Shown one piece after another: positions 1 through 12,300 of a stretch of 64,000 nt of DNA. The DNA lies in the NCBI GenBank assembly GCA_903822975.1, contig CAIJRD010000002.1:186001-250000 (forward strand), read 5' to 3'. Under the pieces are notes generated by a model. The model had not been told where the DNA came from, did no database searches, and saw only the letters and a program-made list of their open reading frames with translations. Position numbers and translations under genes: made by a program. This stretch comes from an uncultured Sinobacteraceae bacterium (lineage in GTDB: Bacteria; Pseudomonadota; Gammaproteobacteria; Nevskiales; Nevskiaceae). Within the stretch, counting starts at the first letter, position 1; each line of letters opens with the position of its first letter.

Positions 1-1332
1 TGGACCAAGCACATCACCATCGAAGGTGATCTGCGCTACCGCCAGGAAGGCGACTTCTACGACCAGTCGAACGATCCGAACCAGATCAATTTCCAGGCGA
101 TCAACAGCGGTGCGCCGGTCAACGTCAATTTCGCGTCGACCACGCCGGTGGTGCTGCCGTATCTGAACACGCAGAGCGATCGACAGCTGCCGCGCTTCCG
201 TGCGCGCCTCGGACTGGTCGCGCAGATCAGCGAAGACCTCACCACCAGCTTCCGCTTCAACAGCGGCAACAACACCAACCCGGTGTCGACCGATCAGACG
301 CTGGGCACCGATTTCAACAAGACCACGTTCGTCATCGATCGCGCGTATTTCGACTATCACCCGAGCAAGAACCTGTCGGTGTGGGCCGGGCGCGCGCCGA
401 ACCCATTTGAGTCGACCGACCTGCTGTTCGATCGCGATCTTAATTTTGATGGCGTGTCGACGCAGTTGCGCCACTCGTTTGCCGACAACCTGCGTGGCCG
501 CTTGACCCTCGGTGCGTTCTCGATCGAGAACACCGCCTACGATTTCCCCAGCACCAGCTCGCAGAAAGGTTCTGGCCGCGACAAGTGGCTGTTCTCCGCA
601 CAGCTCGGTCTCGACTGGAAGCTGCAACCGGGTATGACCGTAAGCGGCTCGGTGGCGTATCACGATTACTACGAGCTCGACGGCAAGGCGCGTCCCTGCG
701 ATCCGAACCCCTTGAGCGCGAGCATCGCCTGTAGCGCCGACGACGGTCGCCCCGGTTTCATCCAGAAGGGCAATACGCTGTTCGCGCTGCGCCAGCTGAC
801 GCCGGCGCAGCCGACCGATCCACAGTTCCAGTACTTCGGTCTGGCTTCGCCGTTCCGCATCCTCGACACGCTGGTGACATTGGACCGCACGATCGACGGA
901 CCGGTGCACGCGCGGATCGATCTCGATTACGTGCGCAATCTCGGCTATCACCGCAAGGCGGTGGTCGACAAGGGCCCGGTCAACAACTTCGGTGGCTGCG
1001 CCACCAGCGATCCGAGTTGCACGGCGAGCTTCGCCGGCGGCGGCAACGCCTTCATGGTGCAAGCCCGATTCGGTTATGGCGAAACGGTTGCGCGCTGGCA
1101 GTGGAATGCCTTCGGTGGCTACAAGCGCCTCGACAGCGATGCCGTGGTCGATGCCTTCACCGATTCCGATTTCCATTACGGCGGCACCAACGCCAAGGGT
1201 TATTTCATCGGCGGCAACCTTGGTCTCGCGCACAACACCTGGTTCACCGCGCGTTACCTGAGTGCCAGCGAAGTCAGCGGTCCGCCGCTGTCGATCGATG
1301 TGCTGCAGTTCGATCTGAACGCGCGCTTCTGA
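1..1332 (+). CDS. putative porin, 5'-truncated by window edge
   Basis: The frame is open from base 1, so about 443 C-terminal residues are visible and the start lies upstream. The sequence has the alternating polar/aromatic pattern of an outer-membrane beta-barrel, with repeated short strands rich in Tyr, Phe and Gly, and it ends in Phe (Leu-Asn-Ala-Arg-Phe), as outer-membrane barrels usually do. One loop near 690-740 and another near 990-1030 each carry two Cys and may be disulfide bonded. The overall look fits the 'putative porin' (Porin_5-like) family. That assignment is from memory of the family, not from a search. It sits 10 bases before a periplasmic coiled-coil gene, so the first four genes probably form one operon leading to the giant exoprotein. 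Confidence 0.75.
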   Translation, partial: WTKHITIEGDLRYRQEGDFYDQSNDPNQINFQAINSGAPVNVNFASTTPVVLPYLNTQSDRQLPRFRARLGLVAQISEDLTTSFRFNSGNNTNPVSTDQTLGTDFNKTTFVIDRAYFDYHPSKNLSVWAGRAPNPFESTDLLFDRDLNFDGVSTQLRHSFADNLRGRLTLGAFSIENTAYDFPSTSSQKGSGRDKWLFSAQLGLDWKLQPGMTVSGSVAYHDYYELDGKARPCDPNPLSASIACSADDGRPGFIQKGNTLFALRQLTPAQPTDPQFQYFGLASPFRILDTLVTLDRTIDGPVHARIDLDYVRNLGYHRKAVVDKGPVNNFGGCATSDPSCTASFAGGGNAFMVQARFGYGETVARWQWNAFGGYKRLDSDAVVDAFTDSDFHYGGTNAKGYFIGGNLGLAHNTWFTARYLSASEVSGPPLSIDVLQFDLNARF

Positions 1333-1342
1333 GGCAAGGCTC

Positions 1343-2011
1343 ATGAACGACTTGCTAGGGCTTCGATCGACCCGCTTCGCCGTTGTCTGCTGCCTGTCGC
1401 TCTCGGCAATCGTCGCGCTGCCGGCACAAGCGCAGTCGGCGGCGGAGACGCGTCTGCGTGATCAATTGCGGCAGACCACGCTGGCGCTGCGCGACATGGA
1501 AGACCAGAACACCGAGCTCAAGCAGAAGCTCGCGGAAGCCGAGCAGAAGCCGGCCGCACCGGCGCCGGCAGCACCTGCAAACAGCGCCGACAGTGCGAAG
1601 GCGCGACGCCTCGAAGCCGAACTGCGCGCACAAACCGAAAAGGCCGCCACGTTGCAGAAGGCGCTCGATCAGGCGCGCGGCACACAAGAGCAGTGGCAAA
1701 CCTCGTACGCGCAAACTGCCGCGCTGGCCAAATCGCGCGATGCCGACGCCAAGAAATTCGAAGCCGACGCGCAATCGCTCGGCGAACGCGTGCAGCGTTG
1801 CGAGCGCGACAACGCGCAGCTTTCGACCATCAGCGAAGACCTGTTGCAGCGTTACAAGAACAAGGGCCTGTGGCGCGCAATCGGCGATTCCGAACCGCTG
1901 ACCGGCTTGCAGCGCGTGCAGCTCGAAAAGCTTGCGCAGGACTATCACAGCCGCATCGTCGACGCCGGTGTCGCCGCGCCGGCGCCTTCCACACCATCCG
2001 CGCCGCAGTAA
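1343..2011 (+). CDS. secreted/periplasmic coiled-coil protein of unknown function
   Basis: This 222-residue protein has an N-terminal signal peptide: basic start, hydrophobic core, then Ala-Gln-Ala near residue 30. The mature part is a long Ala/Gln/Glu/Lys-rich helix with heptad-like spacing, interrupted by a Pro/Ala linker near residues 70-80. It ends in a Pro/Ser/Ala tail. I do not recognise a named family. A periplasmic coiled coil beside a porin and a two-partner exoprotein could act as a chaperone or tether for surface export, but that is inference from position. It starts 10 bases after the porin stop and ends 19 bases before the YbjN-like gene. Confidence 0.7.
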   Translation: MNDLLGLRSTRFAVVCCLSLSAIVALPAQAQSAAETRLRDQLRQTTLALRDMEDQNTELKQKLAEAEQKPAAPAPAAPANSADSAKARRLEAELRAQTEKAATLQKALDQARGTQEQWQTSYAQTAALAKSRDADAKKFEADAQSLGERVQRCERDNAQLSTISEDLLQRYKNKGLWRAIGDSEPLTGLQRVQLEKLAQDYHSRIVDAGVAAPAPSTPSAPQ

Positions 2012-2030
2012 GCGCAGGAGATTCGATTCC

Positions 2031-2492
2031 ATGAGTGATTCCATTCAACTCGCCGTTACCCCCGCGCTGATCGCAGACGCCCTGCAAAAATGCGGCTATC
2101 GCGCGCAGGCCGTCGAGCGCGACGGCGTGCGGCAGCTGCAGAGCGCGGCACAGGGTCTCGGTTTCTTCGTCAGCTTCGGCAATCCGGCGGCGGTTGCCGG
2201 CAGCTTCATCGACTACTCGTTCCAGTGCTGGATCGCGATCGAAGGCACGCTCGCGCCGGAGCTGATCGATAGCTGGAATCGCGGCAAACGCTTCGCGCGG
2301 CTGTATCGGCAGGAGCAGATGCTGGTGCTGATCATGGACGTGCTGGTGGCCGGCGGCGTCACCGAAAATTATTTGCGCGCACAAGTCGAGATCTGGGATC
2401 GCGTGCTGCACGACTTCGTGCAGCACTTGCGTCAGAGCGTGCCGGCGGCGGCCGAAGCGAACACATCCGCCGCGACGGCCGAAGCCGCCTGA
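2031..2492 (+). CDS. YbjN-like (type III chaperone fold) protein
   Basis: This is a 153-residue cytoplasmic protein. The ATG at 2031 is chosen because AGGAG ends 10 bases before it; a longer reading from 1932 overlaps the previous gene and lacks this signal. The order of elements (an early 'LxxCGYRAQ', a central 'FFVSFG' strand, then 'NRGKRFARLY' and a closing helix) fits the YbjN domain family, which has the fold of type III secretion chaperones. The Ala-rich tail from about residue 140 is low complexity. Members are linked to stress and motility in other bacteria, but the biochemical role is unknown. The stop overlaps the next ATG by one base (TGATG), which implies translational coupling. 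Confidence 0.75.
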   Translation: MSDSIQLAVTPALIADALQKCGYRAQAVERDGVRQLQSAAQGLGFFVSFGNPAAVAGSFIDYSFQCWIAIEGTLAPELIDSWNRGKRFARLYRQEQMLVLIMDVLVAGGVTENYLRAQVEIWDRVLHDFVQHLRQSVPAAAEANTSAATAEAA

Positions 2493-2917
2493 TGTTGCAG
2501 CGCGCGTGCAGCGTCGGCGCGATCGCCGCGCTGATGTGCGCTGCCGCGTTGCAGGCCAGCGCGGTTGGCGCGCCGACCGCGGCGCCCACTGCCGAACCGA
2601 CCGCCGCGCCCACGACAGGGCCGGCAGTTGCGAACGCAGGCGCGCCCTGTGTCGAGATCGAAGGTGCCGCGCGCGAGCGCTATCTCGACTGCCTGTCGGC
2701 ACAGCTCGCCGCGCGGTCGCAGGCCGACGCAGCGCTGCATCGAGCGTCGATGGACGCAGTGATCGAATCGGTCGCGCCGGCATCGCCGGCTGCTGCCGGT
2801 GTGTTCAACCAGACCGCGACGCACCAGACCCTCGGCAGCGCGTTCGGGCATGGCGTGCGCCGTCCGGAAACGGTGATGGTGTATCCGCAACCGCTGCAGC
2901 CGCCCGCGCGACATTAG
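2492..2917 (+). CDS. small secreted protein, unknown function
   Basis: This 141-residue protein has a signal peptide (residues 1 to about 25, hydrophobic core with Ala-rich end). A Pro/Thr/Ala stretch then repeats 'APTAxPTA', followed by a globular part with two Cys (about residues 52 and 66) that may form a disulfide. No family is recognised. Its ATG overlaps the stop of the YbjN-like gene. It is the last gene before the octamer repeat array and the giant exoprotein, so it may be an accessory of that surface system. The secreted nature is well supported; the role is not. Confidence 0.6.
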   Translation: MLQRACSVGAIAALMCAAALQASAVGAPTAAPTAEPTAAPTTGPAVANAGAPCVEIEGAARERYLDCLSAQLAARSQADAALHRASMDAVIESVAPASPAAAGVFNQTATHQTLGSAFGHGVRRPETVMVYPQPLQPPARH

Positions 2918-2922
2918 TCGTT

Positions 2923-3218
2923 GAACGGTTGAAGCATTGATTCAATGAACTGCCGAACCGCTGAACCGCTGAACCGCTGAACCGCTGAACCGCTGAACCG
3001 TTGAACCGCTGAACCGTTGAACCGTTGAAGCGTTGAAGCGTTGAAGCGTTGAAGCGATGAAGCGATGAAGCGATGAAGCGATGAAGCGATGAAGCATTGA
3101 TGCGTTGATGCGTTGATGCGATGAAGCATTGATGCATTGATGCATTGATGCATTGATGCGTTGATGCGTTGATGCGTTGATGCGTTGATGCGTTGATGCG
3201 ATGAAGCGTTGATGCCTT
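2923..3218 (+). repeat. octanucleotide tandem repeat, 37 copies
   Basis: Thirty-seven consecutive 8-base units run in exact register. The unit drifts along the array: GAACCGCT/GAACCGTT (about 2955-3026), GAAGCGTT and GAAGCGAT (3027-3090), then GATGCGTT and GATGCATT (3099-3202). The general form is GA(A/T)(C/G)C(G/A)NT. Because 8 is not a multiple of 3 and each unit carries TGA across its junction, the plus strand has stops in every frame and cannot be coding. The minus strand lacks stops and only seems open. The array fills most of the gap before the exoprotein gene and ends 27 bases before its first possible ATG. Confidence 0.97.
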
Positions 3219-3317
3219 GAGTTGTGAGTTTCAAGTTGCGAATCGATGAGTGGTCAGGCGCAGCAGAGTCGTACAGATATTCAGCAGCAGTCGAATTGGC
3301 ATTCTGGAGCAGCACCG

Positions 3318-6300
3318 ATGAAGCGCACCCAGCAGTTTGACCTCCGTGTCGTCTCCGCACCGCAGCTGCAGCTGTCGGTGCAGGGTCGCTTGCGCCGTTA
3401 TGCGCTGCTCAGTGGCATGGGCATTGTCATCGCGTCTGCGCTGGATGCGCCGGTCGTGCAGGCCGCCGCGCCGTTCGGCAGTCCGGCCTGGTTCGCGCAG
3501 GCGCGCGCGGCGTCGCCGGTGACCGCGACTGCAGGCACCGCCGCCAATCCGCCGAGTGCTGGCGCGCCGGGCGCGGTGGTGACGCCACAGCAGGCAATTC
3601 TGCAGGCGCAGCGCTCGACCACCGATCTCGCACGCGCAGCTGCCGCAGTGACGTCGGCACTCGCGGCGCAGAAGGCGGCACAGCAGCTTTCGTTGGGCGC
3701 GCCGTCGAATGTGCCGGATGGTCTCGCAGCGGGCGGCCTACAAGTCGCCAACGGTGTCGGCAGCAATCCCTCGCTGTGGCAGAACGCAAAAGCGCCGACG
3801 CAGAGCGTGGCCGCCGGCAAGACCACGGTCAACGTCAAGCAGACCGCGCAGAAAGCGATCTTGACCTGGGACTCGTTCAACGTCGGCCGCAACACGACGC
3901 TGAATTACGACCAGAGCGCCGGCACTCAGGCCAATGGCAGCAACGACTGGATTGCGCTGAACCGCATCAGCGCCGGTGGTTCGCCGAGCCAGATTCTGGG
4001 CCAGATCAAAGCCGACGGTTCGATCTATCTGATCAATCCGAGCGGCATCATTTTCGGCGCGGGCAGCCAGGTCAATGTGCATTCGCTGATCGCCTCGTCG
4101 CTGCCGCTGTTCAACGACAGCGTCGCCGCCAGCAATGCGTTCTTCCTGAATCAGGGCATCGCCAATGCGGTCGGCTCGCAGCCGATTCTCGGTGGTGCGC
4201 TGACCCCGCAGCTCGTCGCGAGTCCAGCTGCCAGTGCGCAGATCACGATCGAAGCCGGTGCGTCGATCACCACCGGCGAACTCGGCTATTCGCTGATCGC
4301 GGCACCGAAGATCGTCAACGCCGGCAGCATCACCGCCAGCGGCGGCCAGGCGATTCTTGCGGCTGGTCTGCGCGTCTCGCAGCAGCAGGTGGCGAGTTCG
4401 TCGAACAGTGCCTCATCGGCGCTGCTGGTGCCGGTGGTGACCGGAACGATCGTCGACAGCAACGGCCACGACATCACGCCGGTCGGCTCGATCGTCAACA
4501 CCGGCATCATCCAGTCGCCGCGCGGCAACATCAGCTTGGTCGGCGGCAACATCCAGCAGAACGGTGTGCTCGCGGCGTCGAGCAGCGTAACGACGCCGGG
4601 CAGCATCACCATCGATGCGCGCGACGAGCGCGATGTGGTCAGCGCGCTGACGCAGGCGCGCGTCGGCTCGGTCAAGTTCGGTCCTACTTCCGTAACGACG
4701 CTGTTGCCGGAAGAAGATGGCCAGACCACTACTTCGACCGCCTCTGCCGATCAGACCTTCCAGACCGGCACCATCAAGATCACCGGCGGTTCGGTCAGCT
4801 TGAATAGCGGCGCCTTGATTGAAGCGCCGGGCCAGAATGTGCAGATCACCGCGATCGCGGAGAATCTGCCGGGCCAGACTTTCTCTGGAATCACCGACGG
4901 CTCCGTGGTCGGACGGGTTTACGTCGACCAGAATGCGACGATCGATGTCGCCGGCCTCGCCAATATCGAACTGGCGATGGCGGTCAACCAGGTCACCATT
5001 CCGCGTCTCGGCCTCAACGAGCTTGCGGATTCGCCGCTGCAGCGCAATGGTTTCCTGTTCGGTCAGCCGATCACGGTCGATGCCAGTGCCGTCGGTGTCG
5101 ATGCCAATGGCAACGCCTATGTCGGCACGCCGCTGGCGAACGTTGGCGGCTACATCCAGCAGGTGCCGCGCAAGATCGATCAGCTATTGCAGAACGGTGG
5201 TGCAATCACGCTGGCTGGCGGTGAAGTGCTGACGCGCACCGGCTCGCAGCTGAATCTCGATGGCGGCTACATCCATTATCTCGGCGGTCTGCTGACAACC
5301 ACCAAGCTGGTCGCGGCCAATGGCGCGATCATCGACATCTCGAATGCCGATCCGAACGTCAGCTATATCGGCATCGCCGGGCAGTTCACGCAGGCGCAAC
5401 CGCGCTTCAATCTGACGCGCAGCTACAGCAATCCCTTGCTGGCAGGTGGCGCGCAGTACGTGTCGGATTACATTCAGGGCGGCAAGGCCGGCACGCTCAA
5501 CGTGTTCGGCCTGTCGACGACGATTCTCGATGGTGACGTTTCGGCGCATGCGTATGCCGGTCGCAATCAGGTGGCCGGCGGCGCGATTCCGGCGGGTGGC
5601 CAGTACAACGCCGGTGCCGGCAGCAACAACAAGCTGGCGTCGGCGGTGTTCCCGGATATCGACACCGTACTGCTGGCAGGGCCCAGCTACGTGCTGGAAA
5701 AGTCGAGCCCGGAGCTGAAGCTGATCGATGCGGATTTCAGCTTCGATACGCCGTTGACCAGCAGCGTGAGTGCGCTAAACGATCCCGACAACTTCCTCAA
5801 GTGGACGCCGATTTCCACTGACCTGCTGCGCGACGGTGGCTTCTCCGGCATCAGCGTGATGGCCGACGATCCTGCGCGCACGCGCAAGGATCAGGGCGGT
5901 GAAATTCTGGTGCGCAACGCGGTTGATGTGCAGGCCGGCGGCAGCATCAGCCTGACCGGCTCGCGTGTGCGCATCCGCGCCGATCTGAATGCGGAGTCGG
6001 GCAGCATCAACGTCACCGCGACCGGCAACACCTCGGTGGTCGGTTCGACCCTGCGTCCGACCGAAGCGGACAGCGCCACACGCGATGGTGATCTGATCGT
6101 CGCCAACGGCGTCACCCTCGATGCGCGCGGCCAGTGGGTCAACGATGCCGGTCTCGATCAGGATCACATTCGCGGCGGCGCCTATATCAACGGCGGCAGC
6201 ATCAGCCTGCAAACCTTGCAGAACGCATTTCAGATCGACGGCACGCAGGTTGTCGATACCACCGGTTCCGTACAGCTCGGCAGCGGCAGCCTGCTCGATG

Positions 6301-9300
6301 TTTCGAGTGGCGCGCGCATCCTGCCGAGTGGCAAGTTCAGCATCGCCAATGATGTGCTGAAAGGGCGCGGCGGCAACCTCTCGCTGGCCGTGTATGCGCC
6401 CAATGCGGCAGGACCATTCGGTGCGGAACCGCCATCGGCGCCACTGCCGACCGCGATGCCGAACAGCGGACAGCTGCAACTCGACGGCAACCTGCGCGGT
6501 TATGGCTTCTCCGGCGGTGGCAGTTTGAGTCTGCGTGCGCTCGGCATTCAGATCGGTGATTCCGCAGCTGCGGCGCCGTCCTGGGCCTTGGTACTTCCGG
6601 CGAACTTCTTCAGCGCGCAGGGTTTTGGCAAGTACGTACTGACTGCTGAATACGACGCCACCATCACCGCGGGCACCGTGGTCGCGCCGAGTCAGGTCAA
6701 TCTGATTCCGAATGTCGCGGCACTGCTGAGCGCCGCCAGCGGCAGCGACATCCTGCCGATGATTGACAGCAGCAGCAGTGGCGCCAGCAGTGTTACAGGC
6801 GGCCTTACCAGTCTCGGCAAGCTCGACGACTATCACCGTCAGGCCGCGGGTTTCAGCCTGTTCGCAGGCGACTACCTCAACTGGCGTTCAAACAGCGGTC
6901 TGCCGGATTACAGCGGCTCGCCGAGTATCGCCGGTGCGCCGGGCATCACCGGCACGGTGCTGCTGGCGCAGAACGCCTCGATCAACGCGGATGCCGGTGC
7001 GCAGGTGCTGCTCGGATCGATCAATCAAGTCACCGTCGAAGGCTCGATCATCGCGCGCGGCGGCAGCATCACACTGACCGGAGACACTGGCGGCGGTGGG
7101 TATTCACAAGTGCCCGGCGTTTTCAGCACGGCGTCGTATACCAGCAACAGCAAGTCGGTCTGGCTCGGCAGCAGCAGCCTGCTCGATGTTTCCGGCATCG
7201 CGCTGATCGATCCGCTCGCTACGCCGGTGTCGGTCGACGGCAGTCTCGTCACGCCGCGTACGGGCCGTCTGCTCGCCGGCGGACAGGTCGTCCTCACCGA
7301 CGATACCGGCTACGTCATTGCGCTGAACTGCAGCTCGGTGAACGCTTGTGGTGCCGATGGCGTGCCGGGCGCGCGCATCCGTGCCGATGGTGCGAGCGCC
7401 GAATTCGATTTGCCGTCCGCCGCCGGTGGTTATACGCGCCAGACAATTTACAGCGACGCCGGTTCGATCACGGTCGGCGCCGGTGCCGGCCTGTTCTTCA
7501 ATGCGCGCCTCAGTGCGCAGGCGCCGAGCGGTTCGACAGCGGCCGGCGGCAGCTTGACCATTGCACCGGAAAGCAATCTGCCGTTCCCGCCAGGTGCCGG
7601 TTTCGACGGCGCTACGCAAATGGTAGTCAGAGAGAATCTGCAGGCGCTACCTACCGGCGCGTTGACACCGGGTGCAACGATTGATGCTAAGGGCCCGGTC
7701 GGTGTGATCGGCTTCGGCGCCAGTGAGCTGAACAACTCCGGCATCGAGACGCTCAACCTGGGTAGCGATCCAGCGCTGCGCAGTGCAGCGATCCCGCTGC
7801 TGTTCGGCAGCAATGTCAGCCTCAAGCTCGACCGCGCGATCACGATCAATGCCTCGGTCATCACCGGCGCTTCGCCGGCCGCCGCCGCGGACGGTAGCGC
7901 CGGCACCTCGGTGGTCACGCTCGATGCGCCCTATGTGGCGCTGCACGGCTACACGCCGGGTGCGAATTACGCGGCGCTGCCGACTCCGAAACTGCCGGAT
8001 GCGAACGTCAGCCTGGTCGTGCAGGCCGACAACATCGATCTGGGCGGACAGTTCGAGCTGCGCAACTTCGGCAGCGCCAGTTTCAATGCCAATGGCGACA
8101 TTCGCTTTGTTACGCCGGCGGCGGACGAGTTCTACACACCCAACAGCACCAGCGCACCGATCACGATTCCCGGCCTGTTGCTCAGCGGCGGCGATCTGAC
8201 GTTCGATGCAGTGCAGATCTATCCGGCCACCGGCAACCGTTTCATCATCGACGCGGTCGCGATCACCGATCCCGACACCGGCAACAATCAGGCGACCAAG
8301 ATCACGTTCGCGCGCAATCCCGGCAAACAGAACGCCTCGCCGCCGATCTCCGCAGGCGGCAGCCTGTTGGTGGATGCGTCCAACATCGTGCAGAACGGTG
8401 TGCTGCTGGCGCCGGATGGTCAGATCACGCTCGGCGTGAACGATATCCACGATGGCGATACGCGCGATGCGTACAGCTATCCGAACACCGACCTCAGCAA
8501 CACGCAGCGCACCGTGCAACTGCCGCTGACGGTGACCGGCTCGGTGCAGCTCGGCGAGCGCAGCATCACCTCGGTGTCGCTGAGCAATACGATCGTGCCG
8601 TATGGCGAGACTGTCGACGGCCAGAACTGGCAGTACAACGGCGCGGCGCTGATCAATGCGGCGTCGGGCTCGCAGGTGCCGGACCTCACTGCACCGCCGA
8701 TCAAGCAGGTGACGCTGAGTGCGCGCAATGTGTCGGTGAAGCAGGGCGCGAGTGTCGATCTGTCCGGTGGCGGCGATCTGCAGGCGCAGGAGTTCGTCCC
8801 CGGTACCGGCGGTTCGCGCGATGTCTTGTCGCAGTACCAGACCAGCTATGCCAGCGGTTCGTCGCAGCAGGTGCCGACCTACGGCGATGCGCGTCCGGTG
8901 TACGCGATCATCCCCGGTTACCACGGCATCGCGCCTTACGATCCAGCGATAGTCGGCGGCGCGCCACTGGTCGGCCAGTCGGTGTATCTGTCAGGCGTGC
9001 CGGGTCTGCCGGCCGGTGTTTACACGCTGATGCCGGCGAAGTACGCCACCTTGCCGGGGGCCTTCCGCGTGGTTGAGAACACCGCGGCGACCGATGCAGT
9101 CGCCAGCCAGAACCAAACGCTGGCCGATGGTACGCAATTGGTAGCGGGTCGATTTGTCGACGGCATCACCGGCAGTGAGTCCTCGCGCAGCACTGCGTTC
9201 TTCGTGCAGTCGAATGCGGTCTGGCAGCAGTATTCGCAGTACACGCTGAGCAGCGCGAACACTTACTTCGCAGCGCTGGCGGCAAGCAAGGGCGAGGCAG

Positions 9301-12300
9301 CCCCGTTGTTGCCGCAGGACGCTGGACACTTGGTGCTGGCGGCAACCAAGACGCTAAGCCTGGGCGGAACCGTCAATGCCGCTGCTGCCAATGGCGGCAC
9401 CGGCGCGGAAGTTGACATCGCCGCACCTCAGATTCAGATCAGCGGCAGCGGTGCTGTGGCACTCGACGGCTACGTGCAAGTCAGCGCCACCGACCTCGAC
9501 GATCTCAAAGCAAGCAGCCTGCTGATCGGCGGCACCAGCACGCGCACCGGCGAAGGCCAACAGATCAAGGTGCTCGCCACCAGTGTCGTGGTCGACAACG
9601 GCAGTCAGGCGCTGAGCGCACCGGAAATCACGCTGGTCGCCAATGCGGTCGACGGTGCCGGCGGCATCACGGTGAATGCCGGCAGCGTGATCAAGGCCGA
9701 TGGCACCCTCAGTGCCGGCAACGATGTGCCGGTGATCATCGGACAATTGCCAAGCTCGACCGGTGCGAAAGATGGCGCCAGTGGTGATGGCGCCTTATTG
9801 CGCGTCAGCAATGGTGCGGCGACCACCGTCACGCGTCGCAACGTGCCCGGCGTGGATGGCGCCAGCGGTAGCGCTGCCGGTGTGTTGACGATCGGCGCGG
9901 GCGCCAACATCAGCGGCGGTGTCGCGCTGACACTCGATGCCAGCGGTAATACCGTGGTCGATCCCACAGCCTTGTTCAGCGCCAAGGAGATCGATGCGGA
10001 CAGCAGCCTGATCACCTTCGTTGGGAGCGGTGGCAGCACTGCGCCGATTGCAGGGCTGGTGATCAGTCCGCAGTTGTTGCAGCAGTTCGCAGCCGCGCAG
10101 ACGATCAATCTGAGCAGCCGCGGCGATCTCGCGTTCAACGGCGCGGTCGATATCGCGCTGAGCAATGCCTTGAGCCTCAACGCCGAGCGTTTTGTCGGCG
10201 ATGGTCATGCGGTTTCGATCAAGGCCGGCACGCTGACACTTGGCAACAGCATCGGCGGCGATCCGGCCGCGGCGACTGCCGGGAGCGGCGGCGCATTGAG
10301 CTTGCACGCAGATGAGATCGTGATCGGCGGCGGCGACAAGGCGCTGGCTGGATTCGGTAGCGTCAACGCCACTGCGACCAAGGGCATGTTGTTGCAGGGC
10401 AAGGGCGCTTTCGATTTCGGTGCGGCTGCGTTGAGCCTGAACACGCCGATCCTGATCGCGGATGCCGGTGCCGATGCCAGCCTGCGTACCGCGGCCGCAT
10501 TGAATATCGCCAGCGCCAGCGGCGGCAAGCCGCTGACCTTGATGCCGATTGGTGGTGCGATGCATCTGACCGGTGCCAGCGTTGCCGTTGCGACGAGCTT
10601 GCAGGCGCTCGGCGGCACCATCGGGCTCGACGCGACAACCGGCGACGTCAGCCTGGCCTCGACCGCCGCACTCGATGTCTCAGGCATCGCAAAACAGTTC
10701 TTTGATGTCACGCGCTACGCCGCCGGCGGCAGCATCAAGCTGCGGTCCGAACTGGGCAATGTGCAACAGGCCAGCGGTGCGAAGCTCGAATTCGGTGGCG
10801 CCACCGGCGGTGGTGATGCGGGCAGCCTCGGCGTGATTGCAACGCAAGGCGCTGCGCAGTTGGGCGGAACGCTCAGCGGGGCTGCCGCCAACGGATACAG
10901 CGGTGGTGCCTTCACGCTCGATACCTTGGCCGCGACCGATCTCGACGCACTGGCGCATCAACTCGCCGATGGCGGCGTTGATCGCGCGGTTGCAGTCCAT
11001 ACCCGCAGCGGCAATCTTCAGTTGTCGGCCGGCAATACCTTGAGCGCGGAGCAGGTGAGCCTGACCGCCGACGGCGGCAGCGGCGCGCCGAGCGCGATTC
11101 AAGGCAATGTCAACGTGCTCGGCACGATCGACGCCAGCGGTGCGGCTGGCGGCAGCATCGCGCTGTTCGGCCGCAGCGGTGTGGATCTCGAAGGTACGCT
11201 GCGCGCGCGCGCGAACGACGCGAGTCAGCGTGGCGGCAACGTCGACATCGGCACGCTCGGCATCAGCGACGGCACGGTCGACGCGAGCTATGGCTACGAG
11301 AATGTCAGCGCCGCGAACGCCGGCACGCTGCGCTTTGGTAGCGGCGCGCAAATCGATGTGAGCGGCGGCACGCTCGACGGCAGCGTGCATCTGCGCGCAC
11401 CGCTGCTCGCGGGCGGCGAACTCAATGTCGCGGTTGCAGCACCGGCCACCCTGGTGAAGGGCGCACGGGAAACCACGCTCGAAGCCTTCGCGACCTGGAG
11501 CACCGACGACGCGAGCCTCGGCGCCAAGCACTTCGACGGCATCATCGATCCAGCGGGTCTCTACGATGCACAGGGTCAGTCGGTCGATCCGGTCAACGCC
11601 GAGCACAGCGGTTTCTATCAGACCACCTTGCTCGGGTTCGTCCAGCAGCCCGGCTTCAGCTTTGGCAACCGTTACAACGCGATCAAGGGTCTGGTGGTGC
11701 GGCCGGGCATCGATCTGGTCAACAACGATGCCGCAATCAACAGCGGCAACATCTCGGTGCTGAGCAACTGGAACCTCGGTGCCGGCACGCTCAGCGGCGG
11801 GCTACCCGTGCTGTCGTATCGCTATGCCGGTTCGATCGCACCAGTCTTGAGTCTGCGCGCGGCGAGCGACATCAACGTAGACGCCAGCATCAGCGACGGT
11901 TTCTTCCAGTACAGCAATCCATTCGGTCCCAACGCCAACGGCGCCTGCGATGCTGTGGTGTGCGACAACTCGATCGCGCCGCAGGCGACCAAGAAAGATC
12001 CGCTGCCGCTGCTGACCGCCAGCCTCGATGGTGCCACGACCGGCTTCGATGCCAACGGCAAGCCGTTCGTGCTCGCGGCGGATTCGACCTCGTACCGACT
12101 GGTTGCTGGCGCCGATACGGCGAGCGCCGATCCCTTGGCGTTGTCGAATGCCGCATATCAGGCGGGACGCGGCAATGTCAGTCTCGACGGCCATACCGTC
12201 GCGACCTACATCAAAAACGTCAATACCGGCGCAAGTGTGCAAGTGGTGGCGCCGACGATGATCCGTACGGGTGTTGGTTCGATCGACATCGCCGCTGCGA

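Noticed and set aside
2923-3218. CRISPR-like array
   Set aside because: The units are 8 bases with no spacers; it is a simple tandem repeat.
2805-3360. Minus-strand ORFs encoding Gln-Arg-Phe-Asn-Gly-Ser-type repeats
   Set aside because: They arise because the reverse complement of the octamer has no stops in any frame; there is no ribosome site and the plus-strand genes explain the flanks.
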